Positions 9,740 to 17,690 of a stretch of 64,000 nucleotides of DNA are shown one piece after another. The stretch spans positions 434,001-498,000 of the forward strand of contig NZ_SZZU01000001.1 of the NCBI RefSeq assembly GCF_009829985.1, in the 5' to 3' direction. A program made the translations under genes and the position numbers. Below the pieces are notes generated by a model, which was given only the letters and a program-made list of their open reading frames with translations, was not told the origin of the DNA and searched no databases. Source of the stretch: Pantoea sp. Aalb (lineage in GTDB: Bacteria > Pseudomonadota > Gammaproteobacteria > Enterobacterales > Enterobacteriaceae). Each line of letters opens with the position of its first letter. The first letter of the stretch is position 1.

Positions 9740-10297
9740 TTAACAATGAATTTTATAAAATAATACAATATATACTACATTTAAGTATTGAAACATTGAC
9801 CAAAATGTTAAAAAAGCAGCTATGTATAATCCTATAACTCCTATACCTATTGCAATAATATCTGGACGCCACAATAATAAAAACAATGATAACATCTGTA
9901 GCATTGTTTTTATTTTAGCAATACTTGATACAGCTATTTTTTTACGTTTACCAATATCTGCCATTAATTCACGTAAACCAGAAATAATTATTTCTCTTAT
10001 AATAATAGTAGCTGCTGGTAAGGTAATCCACCACACATGAAAACATTCTATAATAATGACTAACGCTATAACAACCATTATCTTATCAGCTACTGGATCG
10101 AGGAACTCTCCAAAATGAGTTATTTGATTCCAACGTCGAGCTAAAAAACCATCAAACCAATCAGTTATCGCAGCAATTAAAAAAATTAATGCGGTTATAA
10201 AAGCTGATTGATGAAAGGGTAAATAAAATACTATAGCAAAAAAAGGAATTAAAATTATTCTAAATATAGTAAGACATATCGGAATATTAAATTGCAT
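9740..10297 (-). CDS. pgsA: CDP-diacylglycerol-glycerol-3-phosphate 3-phosphatidyltransferase
   Basis: Inner-membrane enzyme that commits CDP-diacylglycerol to phosphatidylglycerol synthesis. 185 residues (E. coli 182). The CDP-alcohol phosphotransferase signature is complete near residues 42-70: D-W-F-DG-FLAR, then G-E-FLD-PVA-D. Several hydrophobic membrane segments. Downstream of uvrC by 58 bp on the same strand, as in E. coli, and followed by the tRNA pair. Confidence 0.96.
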   Translation of the reverse strand: MQFNIPICLTIFRIILIPFFAIVFYLPFHQSAFITALIFLIAAITDWFDGFLARRWNQITHFGEFLDPVADKIMVVIALVIIIECFHVWWITLPAATIIIREIIISGLRELMADIGKRKKIAVSSIAKIKTMLQMLSLFLLLWRPDIIAIGIGVIGLYIAAFLTFWSMFQYLNVVYIVLFYKIHC

Positions 10298-10355
10298 ATG
10301 TTAATAATTATCTTGTAACATGTTTATGTTACTAAACTGTTTATTTTAATTTAAG

Positions 10356-12248
10356 TTAATAATTAAGCGAATGATAAATTTTTTTAGCTAAAATAAAAGA
10401 AATACCAGGCACTTTAATAATATCTTCAACACTAGCATTTATTAATGATTGTAATCCTCCCATATATTTAAGTAGTTTTTGTCGACGTTTTGGTCCTATT
10501 CCTTTAATTCTTTCTAAAGAACTAGTACACTGTATTTTTACTTGTTTTTTTTGATGACTAGAAAGTGCATAGTTATGAGCAGCATTACGAATATGCTGAA
10601 TAATATGCAATTCAGGAGAATCATGTGGTAAAAATATTCCCTTTCCTTCTGTTTTTAAAAAAAGAGTTTCTAGGCCAGTTTTCCTATATTTACCTTTAGA
10701 TATTGCAAGTAACACAGGATGATCTTTATTCCAAGAAACTTTTAATGCTGAAAATATATTTTCAGCTTGTAATAATTGACCTTTACCACCATCAATTAAA
10801 ATTAAATCTGGAATTTTATTTTTTTCTATATTTTTGTTGTATCGACGAAAAAGTACTTGTTTTATTGCTGCACAATCGTCACCAGGTAAAATACCATCAA
10901 TGTTAAAATGACGATAGTCAGAGAATACAGGTCCATTTTTATTATATGCTACACATGAGGCAGTTGTATACTCACCCATAGTATGACTTATATCAAAACA
11001 CTCTATACGATTAATATTATCTATTTTTAAAAAAGTTGCTAATGCAATAAAACGTTTCTTAATAATTAAGCTCTGCGAAATATAACTTTTTAATGCATTC
11101 ATTGCATTAATTTTTGCTAATTTAAGATAACATATATCATTAATATGTAATTTATATTGGATATTAATTTTATGTCCAGCGATTTTGCTTAGTAAATCTT
11201 CAAGAAGATTAGCTTTTGGTAAATTAAAATGTATAAGAATACTATTTGGAAATTCAAGTGTTTTTTTATTACTAAAATAAAAATCAGTAATAAATTTTTG
11301 TATAACTTTCATAAGTTCAGTAGAAATAGATAACTCTAGAAAATGATTACTATTCCTTAATACTTTACCATGTCGAATAAATAACATATGTAAACATATA
11401 ATTCCATAATCATAAGCTAATCCGATGACATCGATATTATCTTGATAATTTTTATTTAAAAAAATATTTTTAAAAATACAATGTTTTTCAGTAATAGTAT
11501 TAATTTCTTTAATCTGACTATATAATCGATCAGCTTCTTCAAAATGTAGTGCAATACTAGCTTTTTCCATTCGTGTTACTATTTTATCAATTACTTTATT
11601 ACTCTTACCAGTCAAAAACATTCTAACATAATTTGTTTGAACTTTATATTCTTGTTCATCTACTAGTCCAGAAATACATGGTCCAAGACAACGACCAATT
11701 TGATATTGTAGACATGGTCTCGATCGAATTCGATAAACATTATTCTTACATTGACGAATTGGAAATATTTTTTGTATTAACTTTAAAAGTTTTTGTATAT
11801 CAAAACGGTTTGAAAAAGGCCCAAAATATTCACCTTTTTTATTTTGAGTACCACGATGCATTGTAATACGTGGATGTTTATCATTACTTAGAAAAATATA
11901 AGTATATGATTTATCATCACGAAATACTACATTATATCGTGGTTGATAAAGCTTAATATAATTATACTCAAGCAATAGTGCTTCTGTTTCAGTCTGTGTT
12001 ACTATTACATCAATGCTTTGAATATTATTTACTAGTATCTCAATTTTACGATTATTTATCTTTGAATAAAAATAACTACTTAAACGGTTTTTAAGATTTT
12101 TAGCTTTGCCAACGTAAATAACTATGCCATTTTTATTATACATGCGATAAACGCCAGGTTGAGTAGTTAAATGACTTAAAAACTCTTTAAAATTAAAAAT
12201 ATTCTTCACAGTTGTGTTTTTTTCACTACCATGTACTAAAATAGACAT
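10356..12248 (-). CDS. uvrC: UvrABC excinuclease subunit C
   Basis: Nuclease that makes both incisions in nucleotide excision repair. 630 residues (E. coli 610). GIY-YIG domain at the N-terminus (GVYRMYNKNGIVIYVGKAKNL), UVR motif in the middle, C-terminal RNase H-like endonuclease (ECFDISH, LILIDGGKGQL) and helix-hairpin-helix repeats at the end (IKGIGPKRRQKLL, VPGISFILAKKI). The chosen ATG gives about 18 extra N-terminal residues; a GTG at 12209 would match the E. coli start better, but neither has a good ribosome site. uvrY, its upstream partner in E. coli, is absent. Confidence 0.95.
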   Translation of the reverse strand: MSILVHGSEKNTTVKNIFNFKEFLSHLTTQPGVYRMYNKNGIVIYVGKAKNLKNRLSSYFYSKINNRKIEILVNNIQSIDVIVTQTETEALLLEYNYIKLYQPRYNVVFRDDKSYTYIFLSNDKHPRITMHRGTQNKKGEYFGPFSNRFDIQKLLKLIQKIFPIRQCKNNVYRIRSRPCLQYQIGRCLGPCISGLVDEQEYKVQTNYVRMFLTGKSNKVIDKIVTRMEKASIALHFEEADRLYSQIKEINTITEKHCIFKNIFLNKNYQDNIDVIGLAYDYGIICLHMLFIRHGKVLRNSNHFLELSISTELMKVIQKFITDFYFSNKKTLEFPNSILIHFNLPKANLLEDLLSKIAGHKINIQYKLHINDICYLKLAKINAMNALKSYISQSLIIKKRFIALATFLKIDNINRIECFDISHTMGEYTTASCVAYNKNGPVFSDYRHFNIDGILPGDDCAAIKQVLFRRYNKNIEKNKIPDLILIDGGKGQLLQAENIFSALKVSWNKDHPVLLAISKGKYRKTGLETLFLKTEGKGIFLPHDSPELHIIQHIRNAAHNYALSSHQKKQVKIQCTSSLERIKGIGPKRRQKLLKYMGGLQSLINASVEDIIKVPGISFILAKKIYHSLNY

Positions 12249-12610
12249 AATAAATTACCAAAAATATAAAATAATTTTATATCTTATTAAATTTTGAATT
12301 CTTTGAACTTTTTTAAAGGCATGTTAGAAATAGTATATAATAATTTTTTATTATATAATTTATACCTTAATTACAATTAAAACAAAAAAATTATATTGAA
12401 AATTATAAGTAGAATACTTGTAAGTCTTTAAATAAAAAGAATATAAGTTCTAATAAATGTTAACGTATTTTACATTAAGAAAAAAGTTATATTAGTATTT
12501 TCACAAAAAATGAATATAAAATTTTAACACATCAAATTTATATTTTTAATAGTATATTTACCTCCATAACTTTTAAAATATTTTAATAATTAAAGGAGAA
12601 TATTATAAAT
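12249..12610. other. uvrC-yecF divergent spacer
   Basis: 362 bp, A+T rich, where E. coli has uvrY. I see no response-regulator remnant. The only clear signal is AAAGGAG at 12592-12598, the ribosome site of yecF. Confidence 0.5.
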
Positions 12611-12835
12611 ATGGGAGATAAAGATTTTATAACTTCAGAGGAAAATTTAGCACTAGCAGATGAAGTTGCATGCTTAAAAATGTTAATAACTCTTATTTTA
12701 AAAGGAATGGGGCAAGCTGATGCTGGTAAAGTAATAATACACATGGAAAGTTATATCCAAAATTTAAAAAATAAAGCTAGAGCTAAAATATTTAGTAATA
12801 CTATTCTTCAAATAAAAACGGCTTATCGTCAATAA
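12611..12835 (+). CDS. yecF: YecF family (DUF2594) protein
   Basis: 74 residues, the same length as E. coli YecF and alike over the full chain (LADEVACLKMLITLILKGMG, QADAGKV, QIKTAYRQ). Small, soluble, predicted helical; its function is not known in any organism I am aware of. Next to uvrC, as in E. coli apart from the loss of uvrY. AAAGGAG precedes the ATG by twelve bases, which is long but acceptable. Confidence 0.9.
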   Translation: MGDKDFITSEENLALADEVACLKMLITLILKGMGQADAGKVIIHMESYIQNLKNKARAKIFSNTILQIKTAYRQ

Positions 12836-12848
12836 ATGGAATTAACTT

Positions 12849-12880
12849 TTATAATTAGTATATTAATATACTAATTATAA
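12849..12880. terminator. 32-bp perfect palindrome after yecF
   Basis: A perfect palindrome centred at 12864/12865: 16-bp arms reading TTATAATTAGTATATT and its complement. Starts 13 bases after the yecF stop, so in RNA it would form a long A-U hairpin with a four-base loop. No T-run follows, so termination is only plausible; mRNA 3'-end protection is an alternative. Confidence 0.5.
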
Positions 12881-13022
12881 TGAAAATAATTTCATCAGTT
12901 TATAAGAATATTTAAATTTTAAATTAAATTTTATAAATATAGATATATCTATTAATTTAATTCTTTAATCTTCATTCTAACTAATTAAAGGTTAAAACTA
13001 TATTTTTTATATATATAAAGTT

Positions 13023-13107
13023 CGGAGGAAGAGAGATTCGAACTCTCGGATGGTTTCCCATCGGCGGTTTTCAAGACCGCTGCCTTAAACCACTCGGCCA
13101 TCCCTCC
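13023..13107 (-). tRNA. serT: tRNA-Ser(UGA)
   Basis: Minus-strand class II cloverleaf: acceptor GGAGGGA / TTCCTCC (one G-U), long variable arm, T-loop GAGTTCGAATCTC, anticodon TGA in GTCTTGAAAAC. 85 nt with discriminator G; CCA not encoded (AAC follows). Matches E. coli serT, which also lies close to tusE. Confidence 0.96.
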
Positions 13108-13547
13108 ATATGTACTTTAAATATAATAACATAAATGTATAATATTTACTATATATTTATGTTTTCTCCATAAAAAAGAATTAAAATATTCTATTAATAG
13201 GATATTTTTTAAAATATTTGTAAAAAATAATATTTATTTATTTATATTATTAATATTATTGATAATAATGTTACATAATTTTTTTTTGAAAAATAAAGTT
13301 AATTAATATTAAAAATTAATAACGAATACAAAATAATTAAGTTAATTAATTATAAGATGTATATTAATACATATTAAATTTCGTATTTAAATACTAATTA
13401 TTTTTGTGTAAATATTATATTTATGAATAAAAAAATATTTAATTGATATAAGTTTTATATATCCAGTAATAAATTAATAACATTAATATTTTAAATATAT
13501 TAAAAATTGATAAAATTTAAATAAGGATAACGATTTTAAATAGGATC
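13108..13547. other. tRNA-Ser - tusE spacer
   Basis: 440 bp, strongly A+T rich. E. coli has yccA here; I find no trace of this multi-span membrane protein in any frame. The tusE ribosome site is weak (AAGGATAACG at 13523-13532 is too far; ATAGGATC at 13540-13547 is likelier). Confidence 0.45.
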
Positions 13548-13874
13548 ATGATGAAATTTAACGGTAAAGATATTGCTACTGATCAAGAAGGATATCTAAA
13601 AAATTTTACAGATTGGAATGAGTCTTTAGCTAGATGTATTGCAGCTCAAGAATTAATAGTGATGAACGAATCTCATTGGGAAGTTATTTACTTTATACGT
13701 CAATTCTATAAAGAATTTAATATATCTCCTACAGTTCGCATGTTAGTAAAGTTTATGGGACAAAAACACGGTAAAAAAAGTAATAGTCGTTATTTATTTC
13801 AATTATTTCCTGAAGGACCAGTAAAACAAGCCACTAGAATTGCAGGGCTACCAAAACCTATTAATTGTTTATAA
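13548..13874 (+). CDS. tusE: Sulfur relay protein TusE
   Basis: Accepts persulfide sulfur from the TusBCD complex and hands it to MnmA for 2-thiolation of wobble uridine in tRNA. 108 residues (E. coli 109), DsrC family. The conserved HWEVIYFIRQFYKEFN, the helix-turn-helix-like RMLVK and the C-terminal arm are present, including the penultimate cysteine (PKPINCL) that carries the persulfide. A second ATG follows the first; the length match favours the first or leaves only a one-residue difference. Confidence 0.95.
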   Translation: MMKFNGKDIATDQEGYLKNFTDWNESLARCIAAQELIVMNESHWEVIYFIRQFYKEFNISPTVRMLVKFMGQKHGKKSNSRYLFQLFPEGPVKQATRIAGLPKPINCL

Positions 13875-14226
13875 TTAAGCAATATTTAAATGTCATATTA
13901 GGTATTAATAAGTATTAATTAATGTATTACTATAGTATCATTATCAGTTAAATTATTTCAGTTCAAGTTAAAATATTATTACCAAAATATTTCATTTTTA
14001 ATAATTATATATTTAAAGAATTTTTAATTAATGATATATATCATATATATAACTTAATTTATTTTTATATAGTTATAAACTTTATTTTTATAAAATTATA
14101 AAAAGTCAATAATAATTTCTATTAAATAAGACTTTAAAAATTCTTTAATTTAGAATTATTATTTAGCTTGAAAATACTGGTGTTGCCACCATATTTACTA
14201 AATATAGCAATATTCTGGAGGTTAAA
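13875..14226. other. tusE-hspQ spacer
   Basis: 352 bp where E. coli has yccX and rlmI. No remnant recognised. Contains only the hspQ ribosome site, CTGGAGG at 14214-14220. Confidence 0.45.
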
Positions 14227-14544
14227 ATGATTGCTAGTAAATTTGGAATTGGACAGCAAGTTCGACATCGTCTTTCTGGTGTACTTGGTGTTATAGTAGA
14301 TGTTGATGCAGAATACTCATTAGATAAACCTAAGCCTGAATCAATTGAAGCAATTGATTCATTGCGTTCTGAACCATGGTATCATGTAATAATGGAAGAT
14401 GAAAAAGGAGAAAGAATACATACTTATGTAGCAGAAATTCAATTAGCAAGTGAAACTCTATTTGAACATCCAGAACAACCTTCTATGGATGAATTTGCGG
14501 CTTTAATTAGGCAGCAACTACAAGCTCCATTATTACGTCATTAA
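14227..14544 (+). CDS. hspQ: Heat shock protein HspQ
   Basis: 105 residues, identical in length to E. coli HspQ (YccV) and well conserved (MIASKFGIGQQVRH, EPWYHVIMEDEKG, HPEQPSMDEFA). YccV-like hemimethylated-DNA-binding fold; in the Enterobacterales it acts as a specificity factor that enhances Lon degradation of some substrates and is itself a Lon substrate. Strong GGAGG ribosome site six bases before the ATG. lon itself is not in this window. Confidence 0.94.
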   Translation: MIASKFGIGQQVRHRLSGVLGVIVDVDAEYSLDKPKPESIEAIDSLRSEPWYHVIMEDEKGERIHTYVAEIQLASETLFEHPEQPSMDEFAALIRQQLQAPLLRH

Positions 14545-16110
14545 TAATATTTACTATACCACCATGTATTATATATTAGGTAAAAAAATACAGCATCGAA
14601 TATAAGTAGAATTACATAGAATTTAAGATGATATAGCTTATCAGCATATTTTGATGGTTTTCTATAAATTTTTCTCTATATAAAAGTTCTAGTAATTTCT
14701 ATATATTTCCTAATGATTAATGGTGGTTATTTTTAATTAAATATATTTATTGAAAATCTTTAAAATTTAATATATATATTAATGTATTACTTATATGTAT
14801 ATAAACAATATGCATATGTTAATTTTTTTACATAATATTTATATCAAAATATTTACTAAAAAAGTACTGTAGGTTATTTAAACCAATAATTAAATTTCAA
14901 ATTCATACACTTAATAGTAAGGGTATATATATACTATATATTATATTATATTATATTATATTATAAGAAAAATGTAATTGAATATAAATTATTCATATAA
15001 AAAACATCTTTACAAGAGATGACAAAATATTTAAATACCAATTTAAAAGCAACTTTAAAAGTTGAGTAATTGATAGTATATTTTACTATATTATTATTAT
15101 AATGATTTTATTTATTAAATACAGTTTATTTATTAAATACAGTAAGAATATTATATATATATATTTGATCATAAACATTCTTTACTGGTTGATAACATAG
15201 TAAATTAATAATAATTAAGTTTGATAATATTAAATCTATATAATTATACTAGTGTTTTTTAAAATTACTAAAATGTATAATAATGATCATAACAATTAAA
15301 AAACATTTGAACTTTAGTATATGTAGATAAATCAATGCTATAATAAATAACACTAAAAATTATAATAATATTATATATTTATTGTAATTATTTACTATAA
15401 ATTTCTTTGATTTAGTAATTCCTCTAAATTGAGCATTTTAGATTAGATAAGAATATTCATTCAATAAAAATTAATTATTTTAGTCTATAGTCAATTACTT
15501 ATTATTTATAATATTTTCTAAAATAAATATTTTTATATAAATATGAATAAATTTGGACTAAGTTACATTTATATATTTATTAGTATTAAAAATGGCATTT
15601 AAAAACAGTTAGAAAGAAAATGAATAAGTTATTTTTAAATCATTTATTTTATCTTATTTTATAAGATTTATGTTAATAGAAATAATCATTAAAATATTTT
15701 AATGGTTTGCAATCTAACTAATAATGTAACGTCTATGTTGAATTTATATACTATAAAAGTGCAAATAAAATTTATATTTACTGAATTATTATTTATCAGT
15801 GATTATTGATATTTAAAATCATTCCTTTAATATGCCTATTATAGTAATTTTTTTAAATATTTTTTATAAATTTCGTTTATATATGAAAAGTATTTTTTTA
15901 TTTAAAAATATATTTTTTTCTTTAATATGATAAGTATAGAGCAAAGCAAAATCTTTTATTCTATTGTCGAAGTGTAAGGATCAAGTTGAAACTTATTTAA
16001 AGTGAAGTTAAAAATTAAATAATATTATAAAAAATATAATTATATTTTTTATAAATCGATTAATAGTATGTTATGTTACTTATTAAAATATATGTGTAAT
16101 TACCTGTTTT
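14545..16110. other. Eroded region between hspQ and ompA
   Basis: About 1.6 kb with no gene. E. coli has yccU, yccT, mgsA, helD, yccF, yccS, sxy and sulA here. I recognise no surviving fragment of any. It holds simple repeats: five copies of TTATA at 14941-14965 and a perfect 18-bp tandem duplication at 15107-15142. Small hairpins with CATCT/AGATG (about 15004-15020) and CAACTT/AAGTTG (about 15051-15065) could be leftover terminators. Confidence 0.5.
15107..15142. repeat. 18-bp perfect tandem duplication
   Basis: TTTATTTATTAAATACAG occurs at 15107-15124 and again without a gap at 15125-15142. It lies in non-coding DNA far from any gene and looks like a recent replication-slippage event. Confidence 0.9.
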
Positions 16111-16301
16111 TTATGATCTAGTTTTACATCATACTTGTAACTTTCCAATCTCGTTGTAGACTTTATCTTGCCACGGTGCTGAATAGGCTCAGTTTTTTTG
16201 ATAAAGTCATAAACGAGCATTTTGACTCGGCAAAAGATTACAATCAAGAACAAAATTTTTGCTAATTGCATATTTGGATTTTGGATGATAACGAGGCGCA
16301 A
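16111..16301 (+). promoter_or_regulatory. ompA 5' leader with conserved MicA-type pairing site
   Basis: This stretch is much richer in G+C than its surroundings. Just before ompA, GGATGATAACGAGGCGC (16283-16299) is the same as the E. coli ompA ribosome-binding segment, which is the target of the small RNA MicA. Upstream are small hairpins CTGA/TCAG (about 16181-16194, followed by seven T) and CGAG/CTCG (about 16213-16228). In E. coli the ompA leader hairpins stabilise the mRNA. Conservation is seen; regulation by a MicA homologue here is inference. Confidence 0.7.
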
Positions 16302-17360
16302 ATGAAAAAAACAGCTATAGCAATTGCAGTAGCATTGGCTGGCTTCACTACTGTAGCGCAAGCCGTCCCTAAGAATAAAACTTGGTATACTGGCGGTAAA
16401 ATGGGTTGGAGTAGATACCATGATACTAGGCATTTTGGTAATGATTATGACCACAATGATGGTCCCACTAAAAAATCACAAGTGGGTGTAGGTCTCATTT
16501 TAGGATATCAAGTTAAAGAGGACTTAGCTTTTGAAGTAGGTTATGATTGGTTAGGACGTATAGCATACAAAGGTGATTTCATTAATGGTGCATTTAGGGC
16601 ACATGGTCTTCAAGCATCAGCTAAATTTAGTTATCCAATATTTGATGATGTAGATATATATACTCGTCTAGGAGGCATGTTATGGCGTGCTGATGCAACT
16701 GAAAGTAGACATTTGGATAGTGAACGTATTCGTGATCATGATACAGGAATTGCTCCATTACTTGCTTTTGGAATTGATTATTCTCTAGCAGAAAGCTGGG
16801 TTACTCATTTAGATTATCAATGGATAAATCGAGTCGGAGATGCAGAGGTTACTGGTTCTCGTCCTGACAGTGGTATGCTTACTTTAGGTCTTTCTTATCA
16901 TTTTAATCAAGTAAAAACAATAGCACCAGTAAGGATTATTAAGACTAAACATTTTCACTTAAAATCTGATTTTTTATTTGCTTTTAATAAAGCTACTTTA
17001 AAGGAACAAGGTAAAATAGCTCTAGAAAATCTTTACAAAGATTTAAGTAAAATGAATGCTCAAGATAGTTCTATTATTGTTCTAGGCTTTACTGACCGCA
17101 TTGGTCCAGATAAGTATAATCAAAAACTATCTGAACAACGTGCACAAGCTATTGTTGATTTCTTAATATCAAAGAATATTCCATATGATAACATTACGGC
17201 ACATGGTATGGGTAAATCTCAATCAATTACAGGCCATTCTTGTGATGATTTTAAAAAGCGTAAAGCCTTAATCGAATGCTTAGCACCAGATCGTCGTGTT
17301 GAAATTAATGTACGAGGTTTTCAAGACATTATATTACATCAAGCATCTATATTTATGTAA
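16302..17360 (+). CDS. ompA: Outer membrane protein A
   Basis: Major outer-membrane protein: N-terminal eight-stranded barrel and C-terminal periplasmic domain that binds peptidoglycan. 352 residues (E. coli 346). Start set at the ATG of MKKTAIAIAVALAG, which gives a standard signal peptide ending in AQA; an in-frame ATG 36 bases upstream sits in the leader and is not the start, because it would place the ribosome-binding segment inside the protein. The C-terminal OmpA domain has GFTDRIGPDKYN and the two disulfide cysteines (GHSC..IEC). The proline-rich hinge of E. coli is reduced to a short stretch. Confidence 0.97.
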   Translation: MKKTAIAIAVALAGFTTVAQAVPKNKTWYTGGKMGWSRYHDTRHFGNDYDHNDGPTKKSQVGVGLILGYQVKEDLAFEVGYDWLGRIAYKGDFINGAFRAHGLQASAKFSYPIFDDVDIYTRLGGMLWRADATESRHLDSERIRDHDTGIAPLLAFGIDYSLAESWVTHLDYQWINRVGDAEVTGSRPDSGMLTLGLSYHFNQVKTIAPVRIIKTKHFHLKSDFLFAFNKATLKEQGKIALENLYKDLSKMNAQDSSIIVLGFTDRIGPDKYNQKLSEQRAQAIVDFLISKNIPYDNITAHGMGKSQSITGHSCDDFKKRKALIECLAPDRRVEINVRGFQDIILHQASIFM

Positions 17361-17363
17361 AAA

Positions 17364-17396
17364 AGTAAAAACCCCGGCTTAACGGGGTTTTTACTT
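17364..17396 (+). terminator. Strong ompA terminator
   Basis: Perfect 13-bp inverted repeat: AGTAAAAACCCCG (17364-17376), loop GCTTAA, CGGGGTTTTTACT (17383-17395). A G+C-rich core followed by a T run three bases after the ompA stop makes it a clear Rho-independent terminator, symmetrical enough to act on both strands. The remaining spacer to 17690, where E. coli has matP, shows no gene. Confidence 0.93.
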
Positions 17397-17690
17397 CGTG
17401 TAAAATTATTTAACTGAATTTAAGATAATTAATTATAGATTAAATTTAATAAGACAAACTAAATCTAAAATGTAATTTACATTATAGAATTTTTCTATTT
17501 ATAAACTCATATTTTATTATAATTTAGAATTATTTAAGATACATTATTTAAGTCTTATCACTATTCTTCTTCAAAAAAAATCAAAAGTGAAATACTTTTT
17601 TAATATCATTTAAATAAAAAAATCTACAGCGCTTAATTAAACTAATTATTGTATAATTGTTCTTCCTTCAATTTAATTAATGCAAATATC

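Noticed and set aside
16083..16454. 123-codon minus-strand frame over the ompA leader and 5' end
   Set aside because: Antisense to the conserved ompA leader and signal peptide; no ribosome site and no family likeness.
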